A stretch of 43,113 bases of DNA, taken from Pseudoduganella buxea. GTDB lineage: Bacteria; Pseudomonadota; Gammaproteobacteria; Burkholderiales; Burkholderiaceae_D. The stretch lies in NCBI RefSeq assembly GCF_009720835.1, contig NZ_WNKZ01000052.1, positions 1 to 43,113 on the forward strand. The letters run 5' to 3'. A program made the position numbers and the translations under genes. Each line of letters begins with the position of its first letter. Position 1 is the stretch's first letter. Positions 15,018-23,706 of the stretch are shown piece after piece. The notes under the pieces were generated by a model. The model saw only the letters and a list, made by a program, of their open reading frames with translations. It did no database searches and was not told the DNA's origin.

Positions 15018-16154
15018 ATGAGTTCCCCTCACGCTTACCCCTCCCTGATCCAGAAAGCCAACCGCCTGATCGTCAAGGTCGGCTCCTCGCTCGTCACCAA
15101 TGACGGCCGTGGCCTCGATCATGCCGCCATCGCCCGCTGGGCCGCGCAGATCGCCGCCCTGCGCGCAATGGGCAAGCAGGTGGTGCTGGTCAGCTCCGGC
15201 GCCATCGCCGAAGGCATGCTGCGCCTGGGCTTCGAGCACCGTCCCACCGATATCCACGAACTGCAGGCCTGCGCCGCCGTGGGCCAGATGGGCCTTGCAC
15301 AAATCTACGAAACGAGCTTTCGCGCGCATGGCCTTGGCACGGCCCAGGTGCTGCTGACGCACGCCGACCTGGCCGACCGCGAACGCTACCTGAATGCCCG
15401 CTCCACCCTGACGACCCTGCTGGGCCTGGGCATCGTCCCCATCATCAACGAGAACGATACCGTCGTCACCGATGAAATCAAGTTCGGCGACAACGACACG
15501 CTGGGCGCGCTGGTGGCCAACCTGATCGAGGCGGACGCACTGATCATCCTGACGGACCAGCGCGGCTTGTTCTCCGCGGACCCGCGCAAGGACCCGGCGG
15601 CCTACCTGATCGAACGGGCCAGCGCGGGCGATCCGGCGCTTGAAGCGATGGCCGGCGGCGCCGGTTCCAGCCTTGGGCGGGGCGGCATGCTGACGAAGAT
15701 CCTGGCCGCCAAGCGGGCCGCCCGCTCCGGCGCGCACACGGTGATCGCCTTCGGGCGCGAGCCGGACGTGCTGACGCGCCTGGGCAGCGGCGAAGCCATC
15801 GGCACCGAGCTGCAGGCGCAGACGGGCCACCTGACGGCGCGCAAGCAGTGGATGACGGACCACCTGCACACGGCAGGCCAGGTCGTCATCGACGCCGGCG
15901 CGGTGGAGAAGATTTCGCGCGAAGGCAAGTCGCTGCTGCCGATCGGCGCCATCGAAGTGCGCGGCGAATTCGGCCGCGGCGCCGTCATCACCTGCGTCAG
16001 CCAGGCCGGCGTACCCGTCGCCCGCGGCCTGACCAACTACACCAGCGGCGAAGCCCGCCGTATCCTGCGCAAGCCGTCGGCCGACATCGAAGCCATCCTC
16101 GGCTTCGTCGAAGGCCCCGAGCTGATCCACCGCGACAATATGGTGTTGCTCTAA
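15018..16154 (+). CDS. proB: glutamate 5-kinase
   Basis: The 378-residue enzyme catalyses the first step of proline synthesis, the ATP-dependent phosphorylation of glutamate. The amino-acid-kinase domain shows KVGSSLV near residue 20, LVSSGAIAEG, and NENDTV...FGDNDTL, which bind substrate. A PUA domain forms the C-terminal third (KSLLPIGAIEVRGEFGRG). I chose ATG 15018; an upstream in-frame TTG at 15003 would add only MAALS. No proA is adjacent, as is normal where proB follows obgE in this order. Confidence 0.96.
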   Translation: MSSPHAYPSLIQKANRLIVKVGSSLVTNDGRGLDHAAIARWAAQIAALRAMGKQVVLVSSGAIAEGMLRLGFEHRPTDIHELQACAAVGQMGLAQIYETSFRAHGLGTAQVLLTHADLADRERYLNARSTLTTLLGLGIVPIINENDTVVTDEIKFGDNDTLGALVANLIEADALIILTDQRGLFSADPRKDPAAYLIERASAGDPALEAMAGGAGSSLGRGGMLTKILAAKRAARSGAHTVIAFGREPDVLTRLGSGEAIGTELQAQTGHLTARKQWMTDHLHTAGQVVIDAGAVEKISREGKSLLPIGAIEVRGEFGRGAVITCVSQAGVPVARGLTNYTSGEARRILRKPSADIEAILGFVEGPELIHRDNMVLL

Positions 16155-16187
16155 GCCTCGACGGGTTCCGTCGCTACTGCCCCGCTC

Positions 16188-16252
16188 GTGTCAACATGGA
16201 CACCGACACCGCAGCAATACGGCTGGGCTCGTGTCTAAGTCCATGTTGACAC
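16188..16252. repeat. long inverted repeat between proB and nth (REP-like)
   Basis: GTGTCAACATGGAC (16188-16201) is repeated as its exact complement at 16239-16252. The inner flanks also match in part (GACAC in both arms). It lies between convergent genes. It may end transcription, but it has no T-run and looks like a dispersed extragenic palindrome. Confidence 0.6.
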
Positions 16253-16270
16253 GGACTCGGCAGTAGACGG

Positions 16271-16918
16271 TCACACGACAGCCGGGGCCGGGGTCTTGGC
16301 CTTGTACTCGCACAGGTCGGCGATCATGCAGTTCCAGCACTGGGGCTTGCGGGCGATGCAGGTGTAGCGGCCGTGCAGGATCAGCCAGTGGTGGGCGTCC
16401 TGCAGGAATTCCTTCGGCACGAATTTCAGGAGCTTCTGCTCGACGATGTCGACGTTCTTGCCCGGCGCGATGCCGGTGCGGTTCGACACGCGGAAGATGT
16501 GCGTGTCCACCGCGATGGTGGGGTCGCCGAAGGCCGTGTTCAGCACCACGTTGGCCGTCTTGCGGCCCACGCCGGGCAGCGATTCGAGCGCCGCGCGGTC
16601 ATGCGGCACTTCGCCGCCGTACTGCTCCTGCAGGATCTGGCACGTTGCCATCACGTTCTTCGCCTTGGTGCGGTACAGGCCGATGGTCTGGATATACGTG
16701 GTCAGTTCGTCGATGCCCAGCGCGAGGATTTTCGCCGGCGTGTTGGCCACCGGGTAGAGCTTGCGCGTGGCCTTGTTGACGCCCACGTCGGTGGCCTGGG
16801 CCGACAGCAGCACGGCGATCAGGAGTTCGAACGGCGTCGTGTATTCCAGTTCCGTGGTGGGGTGGGGATTGGCTTCGCGCAGGCGGCGAAAGATTTCGTG
16901 GCGTTTGGCTGCGTTCAT
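16271..16918 (-). CDS. nth: endonuclease III
   Basis: The 215-residue DNA glycosylase/AP lyase removes oxidised pyrimidines. The helix-hairpin-helix LPGVGRKTA contains catalytic Lys120, and Asp138 lies in AVDTH; both have E. coli numbering. The [4Fe-4S] cluster ligands are Cys187, 194, 197 and 203, also as in E. coli. The start overlaps the stop of rsxB by 4 bases (16915-16918), so the two are translationally coupled. Confidence 0.97.
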   Translation of the reverse strand: MNAAKRHEIFRRLREANPHPTTELEYTTPFELLIAVLLSAQATDVGVNKATRKLYPVANTPAKILALGIDELTTYIQTIGLYRTKAKNVMATCQILQEQYGGEVPHDRAALESLPGVGRKTANVVLNTAFGDPTIAVDTHIFRVSNRTGIAPGKNVDIVEQKLLKFVPKEFLQDAHHWLILHGRYTCIARKPQCWNCMIADLCEYKAKTPAPAVV

Positions 16919-17625
16919 TGGTCTCGCGGTGGGTCGTCTTTATCGCTGGCGGCGGCCTTGGCCGCTTCGGCCTTCAGGCGCGCCCGTTCCATTGCGGCGG
17001 CGATGATGGCGCGCTTGCGTTCCTTTTCCGCCAGTTCGGCCGCGTTGTCGGGCGTCAGGCGCGTTACCGCTTCCATCTTGGCCTGCGCCTTGGCGGCCAG
17101 GCGCGCATCGTTTTCCTCGCGTTCGCGCTTCAGGCGCTCGTTGCGGAAGTCATGGCGCGCGCGGGCGGCGTCGGCATCGTGCTGGCTCCACGCATCCCAG
17201 CCCGTCGTTTCCGTGACGGGGTACATGACGATGCAGTCGACCGGGCAGGGCTTGACGCACAGGTCGCAACCCGTGCACAGCTCGGGAATGATGGCGTGCA
17301 TCTGCTTGGCCGCGCCGGCGATGGCGTCCACCGGGCAGGCCTGGATGCACAAGGTACAGCCGATGCACAAGGCTTCATCGATGAAAGCCACGGCGCGCGG
17401 GCGCTCCAGGCCGTTGATGGGGTTGAGGGGAATGACGGCGTGGCCCGTCACGCGCGACAGGCGCAGGATGCCTTCCTGCCCGCCCGGTGGGCACTGGTTG
17501 ATGGGGGCGTCGCCCGCCGCGATGGCTTCGGCGTACGGGCGGCAGCCGGCATAACCGCACTTGGTGCATTGCGTCTGCGGCAGCACGTCTTCGATGCGGT
17601 CGGCGAGGGTGTGTGGTTCGGTCAC
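16915..17625 (-). CDS. rsxB: RnfB/RsxB-type iron-sulfur electron transport protein
   Basis: A 236-residue ferredoxin-like protein. An Fe-S domain (Cys20, 23, 28 and 45; CTKCGYAGC and NQCPPGG) is followed by two [4Fe-4S] ferredoxin motifs (Cys87/90/93/97 and Cys117/120/123/127). A long charged, helical Lys/Arg/Glu tail covers about residues 150-236. Unlike RnfB of the full complex, it has no N-terminal membrane helix, and no other rnf gene is present. In betaproteobacteria this soluble form sits next to nth. The pairing suggests electron delivery to Fe-S proteins, perhaps Nth itself, but that is inference. Confidence 0.88.
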   Translation of the reverse strand: MTEPHTLADRIEDVLPQTQCTKCGYAGCRPYAEAIAAGDAPINQCPPGGQEGILRLSRVTGHAVIPLNPINGLERPRAVAFIDEALCIGCTLCIQACPVDAIAGAAKQMHAIIPELCTGCDLCVKPCPVDCIVMYPVTETTGWDAWSQHDADAARARHDFRNERLKREREENDARLAAKAQAKMEAVTRLTPDNAAELAEKERKRAIIAAAMERARLKAEAAKAAASDKDDPPRDQ

Positions 17626-17762
17626 GGGTCGAGGCGGTACGGAAAAGCCACATTATCCTTCATCGGCACGGTCGTGCAGCGAAAACCCCGGACGCCAGGC
17701 GGGGGATGGCCGCACCGCTGAATGCGTCTGGCGTTCGATCTGCGCTTGTGCGAGCATATTGC

Positions 17763-18569
17763 ATGATCGAAGCTAGCCCCAAGCGTGGCCGCAAGCGCTC
17801 CGAACGCCGGTGGTGGCGCCATGCCGTCGCCGTGGCCGCCCTGTGCGCGACGGGCATGGCCGAAGCGCAGACGTCGCGCACGATCCGCGTGGCCGGCGAG
17901 GAATGGCCGCCGTTCCTGGCCCGCTCCCTGCCGGACGACGGCCTGACGGGCTCGCAGCTGCGCGCGGTACTGGACCGGCTGGGCTATACCGCCAGCATCG
18001 ACTACTATCCGTGGCGCCGGGCCATGGAGCTGGGCATGCACGATCCCCGCTATGCCGGCTTCATGCCCGTGCTGCGTACGCCCGAGCGCGAGAAGTTCTG
18101 TCATTTTTCCACCACGCTGGGCCGCACTTCCTATGTGCTGGCCTACCTGCGCGAGCGGCCCGTGCGCGCCAGGAGCCTGGCCGATTTGCGCGATACGCGC
18201 ATCGGCACCGTCTCCGGTTATTCGTACAGCGCCGACTTCGATACGATGGCGGCGACGCGCGCGCTCGACGTCGAGGAAGCCGTCAACGACGAAACCAACC
18301 TGAGAAAACTGCTGTTCCGGCGCTTTCCCGTCATCGTCATCGACAGCCAGGTGCTGCGCTTCCTGCTGGCGAAGGACGCGTTCACGCAGGCCGACCGGGA
18401 ACGCATCGCCACCAGCGACGGCCTGTTCGCCGAGCGCACGATGCACCTGTGCTTCCGCCGCACGACGGTCGGGCAGGTCCAGCAGCAGGCCTTCGACAAC
18501 GCCGCGCGGGAAGTGGATCTGAACCGGCTGGAGAAGGAGTACTGGCGCCGCATCGGCGTGGGCGGATAA
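17763..18569 (+). CDS. periplasmic solute-binding protein, family 3-like
   Basis: The 268-residue protein starts at ATG 17763 with a basic N-terminus and a signal peptide ending TGMAEAQ. The mature part resembles the SBP_bac_3 fold: RTIRVAGEEWPPFL at the start, DGLTGSQLRAVLDRLGY, then LADLRDTRIGTVSGYSYS. Such proteins bind amino acids or small organic molecules, but stand-alone copies without ABC permease genes, as here, are frequent in this group and of unknown ligand. The frame is open further upstream (to 17613), but that part has no signal-peptide logic. Confidence 0.8.
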   Translation: MIEASPKRGRKRSERRWWRHAVAVAALCATGMAEAQTSRTIRVAGEEWPPFLARSLPDDGLTGSQLRAVLDRLGYTASIDYYPWRRAMELGMHDPRYAGFMPVLRTPEREKFCHFSTTLGRTSYVLAYLRERPVRARSLADLRDTRIGTVSGYSYSADFDTMAATRALDVEEAVNDETNLRKLLFRRFPVIVIDSQVLRFLLAKDAFTQADRERIATSDGLFAERTMHLCFRRTTVGQVQQQAFDNAAREVDLNRLEKEYWRRIGVGG

Positions 18570-18593
18570 AAAAATGCCGCCCGAAGGCGGCAT
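18567..18593 (-). terminator. terminator of the PHB depolymerase gene
   Basis: On the minus strand ATGCCGCC-TTCG-GGCGGCAT is followed by TTTTTTT, a strong hairpin with a UUCG loop. It lies 30 bases beyond the stop at 18623 and overlaps the end of the convergent gene. Confidence 0.88.
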
Positions 18594-18622
18594 CTTGCGT
18601 AACGTGAGTCAGCCGCAGCAAA

Positions 18623-19858
18623 TCAGGCGTGCTGCCGGATGAAGTCCGTGATCTTCGGGCACACGATCTCGCGCCAGCGCCGGCCGGAGAAGATGCCGTA
18701 GTGGCCGGCCTGCGGCACGACGAAGTCTTCCTGCATATTGGCCGGAATACCGGAGCACAGGTCGTGCGCGGCCTGGGTCTGGCCGGCGCCGGAGATGTCG
18801 TCCAGTTCACCTTCGACCGTCAGCAGCGCCACATTGGTGATGTCCTGCGGACGCACCAGCTGGCCGCCCACTTCCCACGTGCCCTTGGGCAGGCGGAATT
18901 CCTGGAACACGGTCTTGATGGTGTCGAGGTAGTACTCGGCCGGCATGTCCAGCACGGCGTTGTATTCGTCGTAGAACTTGCGGTGGCTGTCGGCCGGCTC
19001 GTCGTCGCCGCGCACCAGGTGCATGTAGAACTCGCGGTGCGACTGGGCGTGACGGCCCGGGTTCATGGCGATGAAGCCGGCATGCTGGAGGAAGCCCGGG
19101 TAGACCTTGCGGCCAAAGCCCGCGTAGTTCGGCGGCACCGGATAGATCACGGTGTTCTCGAACCACGAGAACGGCTTCTCGGTGGCCAGGTTGTTGACGG
19201 CCGTGGGCGACTTGCGCGGGTCGATCGGGCCGCCCATCATCGTCATCGTCTTCGGCAGCTTCGGGTCCTTGTTGGTCGCCATCAGCGAGATCGCGGCCAG
19301 CACGGGCACCGTGGGCTGGCAGACGGAAATGACGTGCACGTCCGGGCCCAGGTGGCGGATGAAGTCCTGCACGTAGAAGATGTAGTCGTCCAGGTGGAAG
19401 GCGCCTTCGGACAGCGGCACCATGCGCGCATCGGTCCAGTCGGTGATGAAGACGTCATGGTCGGCCAGCAGGCCGCGCACGGTATCGCGCAGCAGGGTCG
19501 AGTGGTGGCCAGACAGCGGAGCGACCAGCAGCACGGTGGGCTGGGCCAGCGCGCGGGTTTCCGATTCGGGCAGGTTCTTGCGGAAGTGCAGCAGGCGGCA
19601 GAAGGACTTCGTCACCTCGACATGTTCGAGGATGCCGACCGGTTTGCCGTTGACGGTCACCGTGTCGATGCCGAAGGCCGGCTTTTCGTAGTCCTTGCCC
19701 AGGCGGTACAGCAGCTCGTAGCCGGCGGCGATCCGTTGGGAGAAGGGCGTGTGCGCCAGCGGCGACACCGGATTGCTGAATAGTTTGGATGACGCCTCGG
19801 CCCACTGCATCAGCGGGTTCAGGAAGGTGCGTTGCATCTCATGGAGTTGATAAAGCAT
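18623..19858 (-). CDS. phaZ: intracellular polyhydroxybutyrate depolymerase
   Basis: The 411-residue enzyme mobilises stored PHB in the cytoplasm; it has no signal peptide. The nucleophile is a cysteine, not the serine of secreted depolymerases: VISVCQPTVP with Cys180, as in Ralstonia PhaZa. The other triad members are probably Asp in EGELDDIS and His in QAGHYGIFSGRRW. The start MLYQLHEMQ at 19858 has AGGA upstream; a GTG at 19882 would add eight residues. It fits with the PHA-system protein at 25024. Confidence 0.93.
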   Translation of the reverse strand: MLYQLHEMQRTFLNPLMQWAEASSKLFSNPVSPLAHTPFSQRIAAGYELLYRLGKDYEKPAFGIDTVTVNGKPVGILEHVEVTKSFCRLLHFRKNLPESETRALAQPTVLLVAPLSGHHSTLLRDTVRGLLADHDVFITDWTDARMVPLSEGAFHLDDYIFYVQDFIRHLGPDVHVISVCQPTVPVLAAISLMATNKDPKLPKTMTMMGGPIDPRKSPTAVNNLATEKPFSWFENTVIYPVPPNYAGFGRKVYPGFLQHAGFIAMNPGRHAQSHREFYMHLVRGDDEPADSHRKFYDEYNAVLDMPAEYYLDTIKTVFQEFRLPKGTWEVGGQLVRPQDITNVALLTVEGELDDISGAGQTQAAHDLCSGIPANMQEDFVVPQAGHYGIFSGRRWREIVCPKITDFIRQHA

Positions 19859-20024
19859 AGGTGATCCTGGGTCGTAAGGCACCGCTGGGCGGGCTGCGGT
19901 GCGGAGTTCATGAGCCCATTATAGGCCGTTTTTTCTTGGCGTAAAGAATTATTCCAAAGACGACAGATAGACCGATAAAGCACGGGATTCACCCTAAGTA
20001 TTACGATAATAGTGTTTCCAAAAC

Positions 20025-20050
20025 AAAAAAAGCAGCGTTTCCGCTGCTTT
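20025..20050 (-). terminator. terminator of the ferredoxin reductase gene
   Basis: On the minus strand GCAGCG-GAAA-CGCTGC is followed by TTTTTTT, 32 bases beyond the stop at 20082. It also isolates phaZ from upstream transcription. Confidence 0.88.
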
Positions 20051-20081
20051 CTTGTAGGACGTTTCCGAGCGTGAAGTCGGA

Positions 20082-21149
20082 TCAGTCAAACACGGGCGAT
20101 TCCACACCCAGCACCTTGTGCAGTTTCGGCGACGTCGTCGTGTACTGCATGTGGATCTTCTTGTCGGGGAAGATGTAGGGTGCCGCGCCGAAGGCCGCCA
20201 GGGCCGCTTCGTGGAAGCCCGACAGGATCAGCTTCTTCTTGCCAGGGTAGGTATTGATGTCGCCCACGGCGAAGATGCCCGGCACATTCGTCTCGAACTT
20301 TTCCGTGTTGACGACCTTGAGCTGCTTGCGCTCGATGTCCAGGCCCCACTCGGCGATCGGGCCCAGCTTCGGCGACAGGCCGTAGAACACCAGCAGCATG
20401 TCCAGCGGCACGCGGCGGGTGACGCCGTCGGCGCCCGTCACGCGCAGGTCGGACAGCTTGCCGTCCTTTTCCTCGTAGCCGGAGACCTGGCCGATAATGA
20501 GCTGCATCTCGAAGTCTTCGCACAGCTGCTTCATCTTCGCGACGGAGGCGGGCGCGGCGCGGAAGTCCTCGCGGCGGTGCAGCAGCACGACCGATTCGGC
20601 CTTGCCGACGAAGTTCAGGGCCCAGTCCAGCGCGGAGTCGCCGCCGCCGCAGATGACGAGGTTCTTGCCTTCGAACTGGGCCGGGTCCTTGACGCGGTAG
20701 AACACCTGCGAGCCGTCGAAGGCTTCCAGGCCGTCGACCTTCATCGTGCGCGGCTGGAAGGAGCCGACGCCGGCGGCGATGAAGATGGTCTTCGTGACCA
20801 GCTTCGTGCCCAGGCTGGTTTCAACGTCGAAACGGCCGTCTTCGCGCTTTTGCACGAGCGTGACTTCCTGGCCCAGGTGGAAGGTGGCGCCGAACGGCTC
20901 GATCTGCTTGAGCAGGCCGTCCGTCAGTTCCTGGCCCGTGCAGGAAGGAATCGCGGGAATATCGTAGATCGGCTTGTCCGGATACAGTTCCACGCATTGG
21001 CCGCCGACGGCGGCGAGCGAGTCGATGACGTGGGCCTTGATTTCCAGCAGGCCCAGTTCGAAGACCTGGAACAGGCCGACGGGGCCGGCGCCGATGATGA
21101 CGGCGTCGGTTTCGAATTGTCCGCCTGGCGGAGTGCTGACGATATTCAT
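20082..21149 (-). CDS. TrxR-like ferredoxin/flavodoxin-NADP+ reductase
   Basis: The 355-residue flavoenzyme has a dinucleotide fold for FAD (VIIGAGPVGLFQVFELG near residue 20) and one for NADPH (VICGGGDSALDWA near 165), plus VFYGLSPKLG and the C-terminal FAVGDINTYPGKKKLI flavin motif. No CxxC redox pair is present at the thioredoxin reductase position, which marks the ferredoxin-NADP reductase subgroup (YumC type). The downstream placement of fdxA on the same strand, transcribed just before it, points to FdxA as its electron partner. Confidence 0.9.
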   Translation of the reverse strand: MNIVSTPPGGQFETDAVIIGAGPVGLFQVFELGLLEIKAHVIDSLAAVGGQCVELYPDKPIYDIPAIPSCTGQELTDGLLKQIEPFGATFHLGQEVTLVQKREDGRFDVETSLGTKLVTKTIFIAAGVGSFQPRTMKVDGLEAFDGSQVFYRVKDPAQFEGKNLVICGGGDSALDWALNFVGKAESVVLLHRREDFRAAPASVAKMKQLCEDFEMQLIIGQVSGYEEKDGKLSDLRVTGADGVTRRVPLDMLLVFYGLSPKLGPIAEWGLDIERKQLKVVNTEKFETNVPGIFAVGDINTYPGKKKLILSGFHEAALAAFGAAPYIFPDKKIHMQYTTTSPKLHKVLGVESPVFD

Positions 21150-21323
21150 AACGATTTTCTATCCTGTGATTTCAAATGCGGCAGGCCCGGCCAGGGCCGG
21201 GATCAAAAAACCAGCGCTGCCGGGCGCAGTGACGAACATTTTGCGCAAGACGCCTGCCCGCCAGGGCAGAGCGGACGCGCATGCCGGCCACGCCGGGCGT
21301 GGGGCGGCATGCGGCGATCGGGC

Positions 21324-21647
21324 TCAGCGGACCAGCAGGTGCGCTTTTTCCTTGACGTCCTTGAACTGCTCGGCTTCCGGCAAGGCTGGCTTGGTCTTCG
21401 TGATCGAAGGCCAGTTGCGCGACAGGTCCGCGTTGATCTTGATGTATTGCTGCTGGTCGGACGGCACGTCTTCTTCGGCGAAGATGGCGTTGACCGGGCA
21501 TTCGGCCACGCACACGGCGCAGTCGATGCACTCATCCGGGTCGATCGCCAGGAAATTCGGGCCTTCACGGAAACAATCTACCGGGCAAACATCGACGCAG
21601 TCCGTGTAACGGCAGCTGATGCAAGATTCGGTGACAACGTGGGTCAT
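21324..21647 (-). CDS. fdxA: seven-iron ferredoxin FdxA
   Basis: The 107-residue ferredoxin starts at 21647 (MTHVVTESC); the open frame upstream of it is not coding. Cysteines 9, 17 and 21 fit a [3Fe-4S] cluster, and the second group CIDCAVCVAECP fits a [4Fe-4S] cluster, as in Azotobacter FdI. The C-terminal extension of about 45 residues is typical. It precedes the reductase by 174 bases on the same strand, so a shared transcript is plausible. Confidence 0.94.
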   Translation of the reverse strand: MTHVVTESCISCRYTDCVDVCPVDCFREGPNFLAIDPDECIDCAVCVAECPVNAIFAEEDVPSDQQQYIKINADLSRNWPSITKTKPALPEAEQFKDVKEKAHLLVR

Positions 21648-21815
21648 AGCGGTCCTATTAATGTTGGTGCGCCGGACGGGGCGGGAATTTCGCGCATGCC
21701 GCGATGCCCATGGGGTCTCATCCAGCAAAAGCACTGTATTTTAGGGCAATTCGCTCTTTCTCACAATTCAGGCTTAGACACAATACAAATAAGCAAATGC
21801 GGCGTGTGGGTGGCG

Positions 21816-22100
21816 TCAAGCGGCCAGGATGCGCGCCAGCAGCGCTTCCCACGGCCGGCTGGCGGCGCTGCCGTCCTGCACGAACGAGATGCTGTGCCGG
21901 TGGCCGTCCGCATCGACGGCGATGGTCCAGCGCTGCAGGTCGGCGCCCACCGCGTTGGCCGCCGGCGGCGCGGCGTCGAAGAAATGGTTGGCGGCCAGGG
22001 CCGCCTCCAGTGCCGGCCCGGCCGGATTGGCCGCCGTGTCCACTTCGTGATATTGCGTGGTGCAGGCGAAGCCGCCGGCACCCAGGGCCGTGATCTTCAT
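21816..22100 (-). CDS. emfourin-like protease inhibitor
   Basis: The 94-residue protein begins MKITALGAGGFACT and has a DTAANPAG...LEAALAANHFFDA core, which resembles emfourin, the small inhibitor encoded next to M4-family protealysin genes. It is cytoplasmic (no signal peptide) and lies 43 bases downstream of the metalloprotease gene on the same strand, the order known for protealysin-emfourin. The function is inferred from this resemblance and the pairing. Confidence 0.72.
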   Translation of the reverse strand: MKITALGAGGFACTTQYHEVDTAANPAGPALEAALAANHFFDAAPPAANAVGADLQRWTIAVDADGHRHSISFVQDGSAASRPWEALLARILAA

Positions 22101-22143
22101 CGTGTCCTCCTGCCGGCTGTGCCGGCGCGTGGTGGGGCCGGGC

Positions 22144-23574
22144 TTATTTGGCGGCCGTCAGTTCCTCGGTGGTGGCCGGTTCCGGGTGCCAGCGTTCGCC
22201 CCCGTAGTGCCGGCACCAGCTGGCCAGGGCCTGGCGTTCCTCCTCCAGCACGCCTTCCAGGTCGAAATACTGGGCGTGGGTCATCGTGCCGCAGCAGGCG
22301 CGCCGGTCCTGCAGGGCGCCTGGTGCGTCCTGCACGGCCGGGGCGATGCCGGCGGCAAGCGCCTCGGCCAGCGTCGCCGTGCCGGCCGCGAGCACCTCGC
22401 GCACGGTGAAGCGGTCGCGGATGCATTCCAGGTAGCTGGCCGGCTTACCGTCGGCGCTGGCCAGGTGCAGCATCCGGTTGGCCACGTCGGCATAGCTGGC
22501 GTTGCGGTCCGGCGCGGCCAGCAGCGCGCGCAGGGTCAGCCCGCACAGGTAGGCACCGACCCGGTGCAGCACGACGGCGTCGTCTTCCAGCGCGGGGCGG
22601 CGCTCGAAGGCGAACAGGTCGGCCAGGATGTCGTACACGGCGCCCGTGAACACCTGGGAAATGGCATGCACTTCGGTGCCGGCCTCGGACAGCTTCAGGT
22701 CGTTGTCGGCATTGCGCAGCCCGTTCGGCCGGCCCAGCGCGCTGCCGAACTGCTCGGCCATGTCGGCCAGGAAGGTCTTGTCGTGCAGGTCGGCGCGGGT
22801 CTGGGCGATGACGGCTTCGGCCTGGTCCAGCTGCGACAGGGCCAGGAAGATGGCCGTCAGGTCGCCGAAGGCCTCGTGCAGGCCGCCCGTCTGCGGCGGC
22901 GCCGACGACAGGATCCAGCGCGGTTTCAGGCCATCGAGTACGGCGTGGCCCGTTTCATGGGCCACGATGTCGAAGGAGCGGCACGTGAACATGTGGCCGG
23001 CGCCGTCGTCCGCCTCGAAGTCGCCGAACTTCAGGGCCCGCTCGTTGCGGCTGTAATACGCGTTCATCACATTGGGCAGGCCGTGCGGGAAGATCACCAG
23101 GGGCTCGGTGTTGCTGGCGCTGTTCCAGGCCCACGGCACCAGGCCCGCATCCTGGGCCGCCAGCACGCGCTGGAACATCGTCAGGGTCTGGCGCACGACG
23201 GCGAAGGTGTGCACGGCATCGAACTGGTCGGTATCGGGCGGCACGATGAAGTCGCCGAAGGCATTCGGGCTGACGGGGGCGATGCCCGGCTGGCCCGAGG
23301 CGATGCGGGCGTCGCGCGGGCCTTCCAGCACGACCCCGGGCAGGAAGGCCTTGCGCGTGCCCATTTCCAGCACGGACGGGTCCTGCTTCCACATCAGCAC
23401 GCGCGCGCCGGTGGGGGCCGCCTGCAGCCGCTGCGGCAGGCCGGCCGTCTTCAGGCGCGGCGCGCCCGGCTGCAGGGTTGCCGCCAGCACCTTGCGGTGC
23501 ACGCGGTATGAGGCCGACGGGGTCGGCACGAAACCCACCGGCAATACCGCCGGCAATCTGGCTCTGTCGTTCAT
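22144..23574 (-). CDS. HExxH (gluzincin, M4-like) metalloprotease
   Basis: The 476-residue protein starts at ATG 23574 (MNDRARLPAV); the frame is open far upstream, but that part is antisense to the antiporter. Zinc ligands are His206 and His210 in VAHETGHAV, with Glu207 as the catalytic base and Glu234 of GLHEAFGD as third ligand, the M4/M36 arrangement. It has no signal peptide and no standard thermolysin propeptide, and is distant from protealysin itself. A Cys-containing C-terminal region (RRACCGTMTHAQYFD) follows the catalytic domain. The inhibitor-like gene directly downstream supports a paired system. Confidence 0.82.
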   Translation of the reverse strand: MNDRARLPAVLPVGFVPTPSASYRVHRKVLAATLQPGAPRLKTAGLPQRLQAAPTGARVLMWKQDPSVLEMGTRKAFLPGVVLEGPRDARIASGQPGIAPVSPNAFGDFIVPPDTDQFDAVHTFAVVRQTLTMFQRVLAAQDAGLVPWAWNSASNTEPLVIFPHGLPNVMNAYYSRNERALKFGDFEADDGAGHMFTCRSFDIVAHETGHAVLDGLKPRWILSSAPPQTGGLHEAFGDLTAIFLALSQLDQAEAVIAQTRADLHDKTFLADMAEQFGSALGRPNGLRNADNDLKLSEAGTEVHAISQVFTGAVYDILADLFAFERRPALEDDAVVLHRVGAYLCGLTLRALLAAPDRNASYADVANRMLHLASADGKPASYLECIRDRFTVREVLAAGTATLAEALAAGIAPAVQDAPGALQDRRACCGTMTHAQYFDLEGVLEEERQALASWCRHYGGERWHPEPATTEELTAAK

Positions 23575-23706
23575 CGTGTTCTCCTGGAGGGGGATGAGCC
23601 CATCGTCCCGCCGCGCGCGCTTAGCATGTTTGATCCAGCGCAAAGTTGCGCGCGGCGTTTTGCCGTTCGCACTCGGCCGCCGGAGGGTGTGACTTGCTGT
23701 CGTACA

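Noticed and set aside
20118..22409. 763-codon plus-strand open frame
   Set aside because: It runs antisense through the ferredoxin reductase, fdxA and inhibitor genes and matches no family.
23609..23657. 10-bp GC-only inverted repeat (CGCCGCGCGC) between the protease and antiporter genes
   Set aside because: Composed only of C and G alternation with a 29-base loop; such repeats arise readily in DNA this GC-rich.
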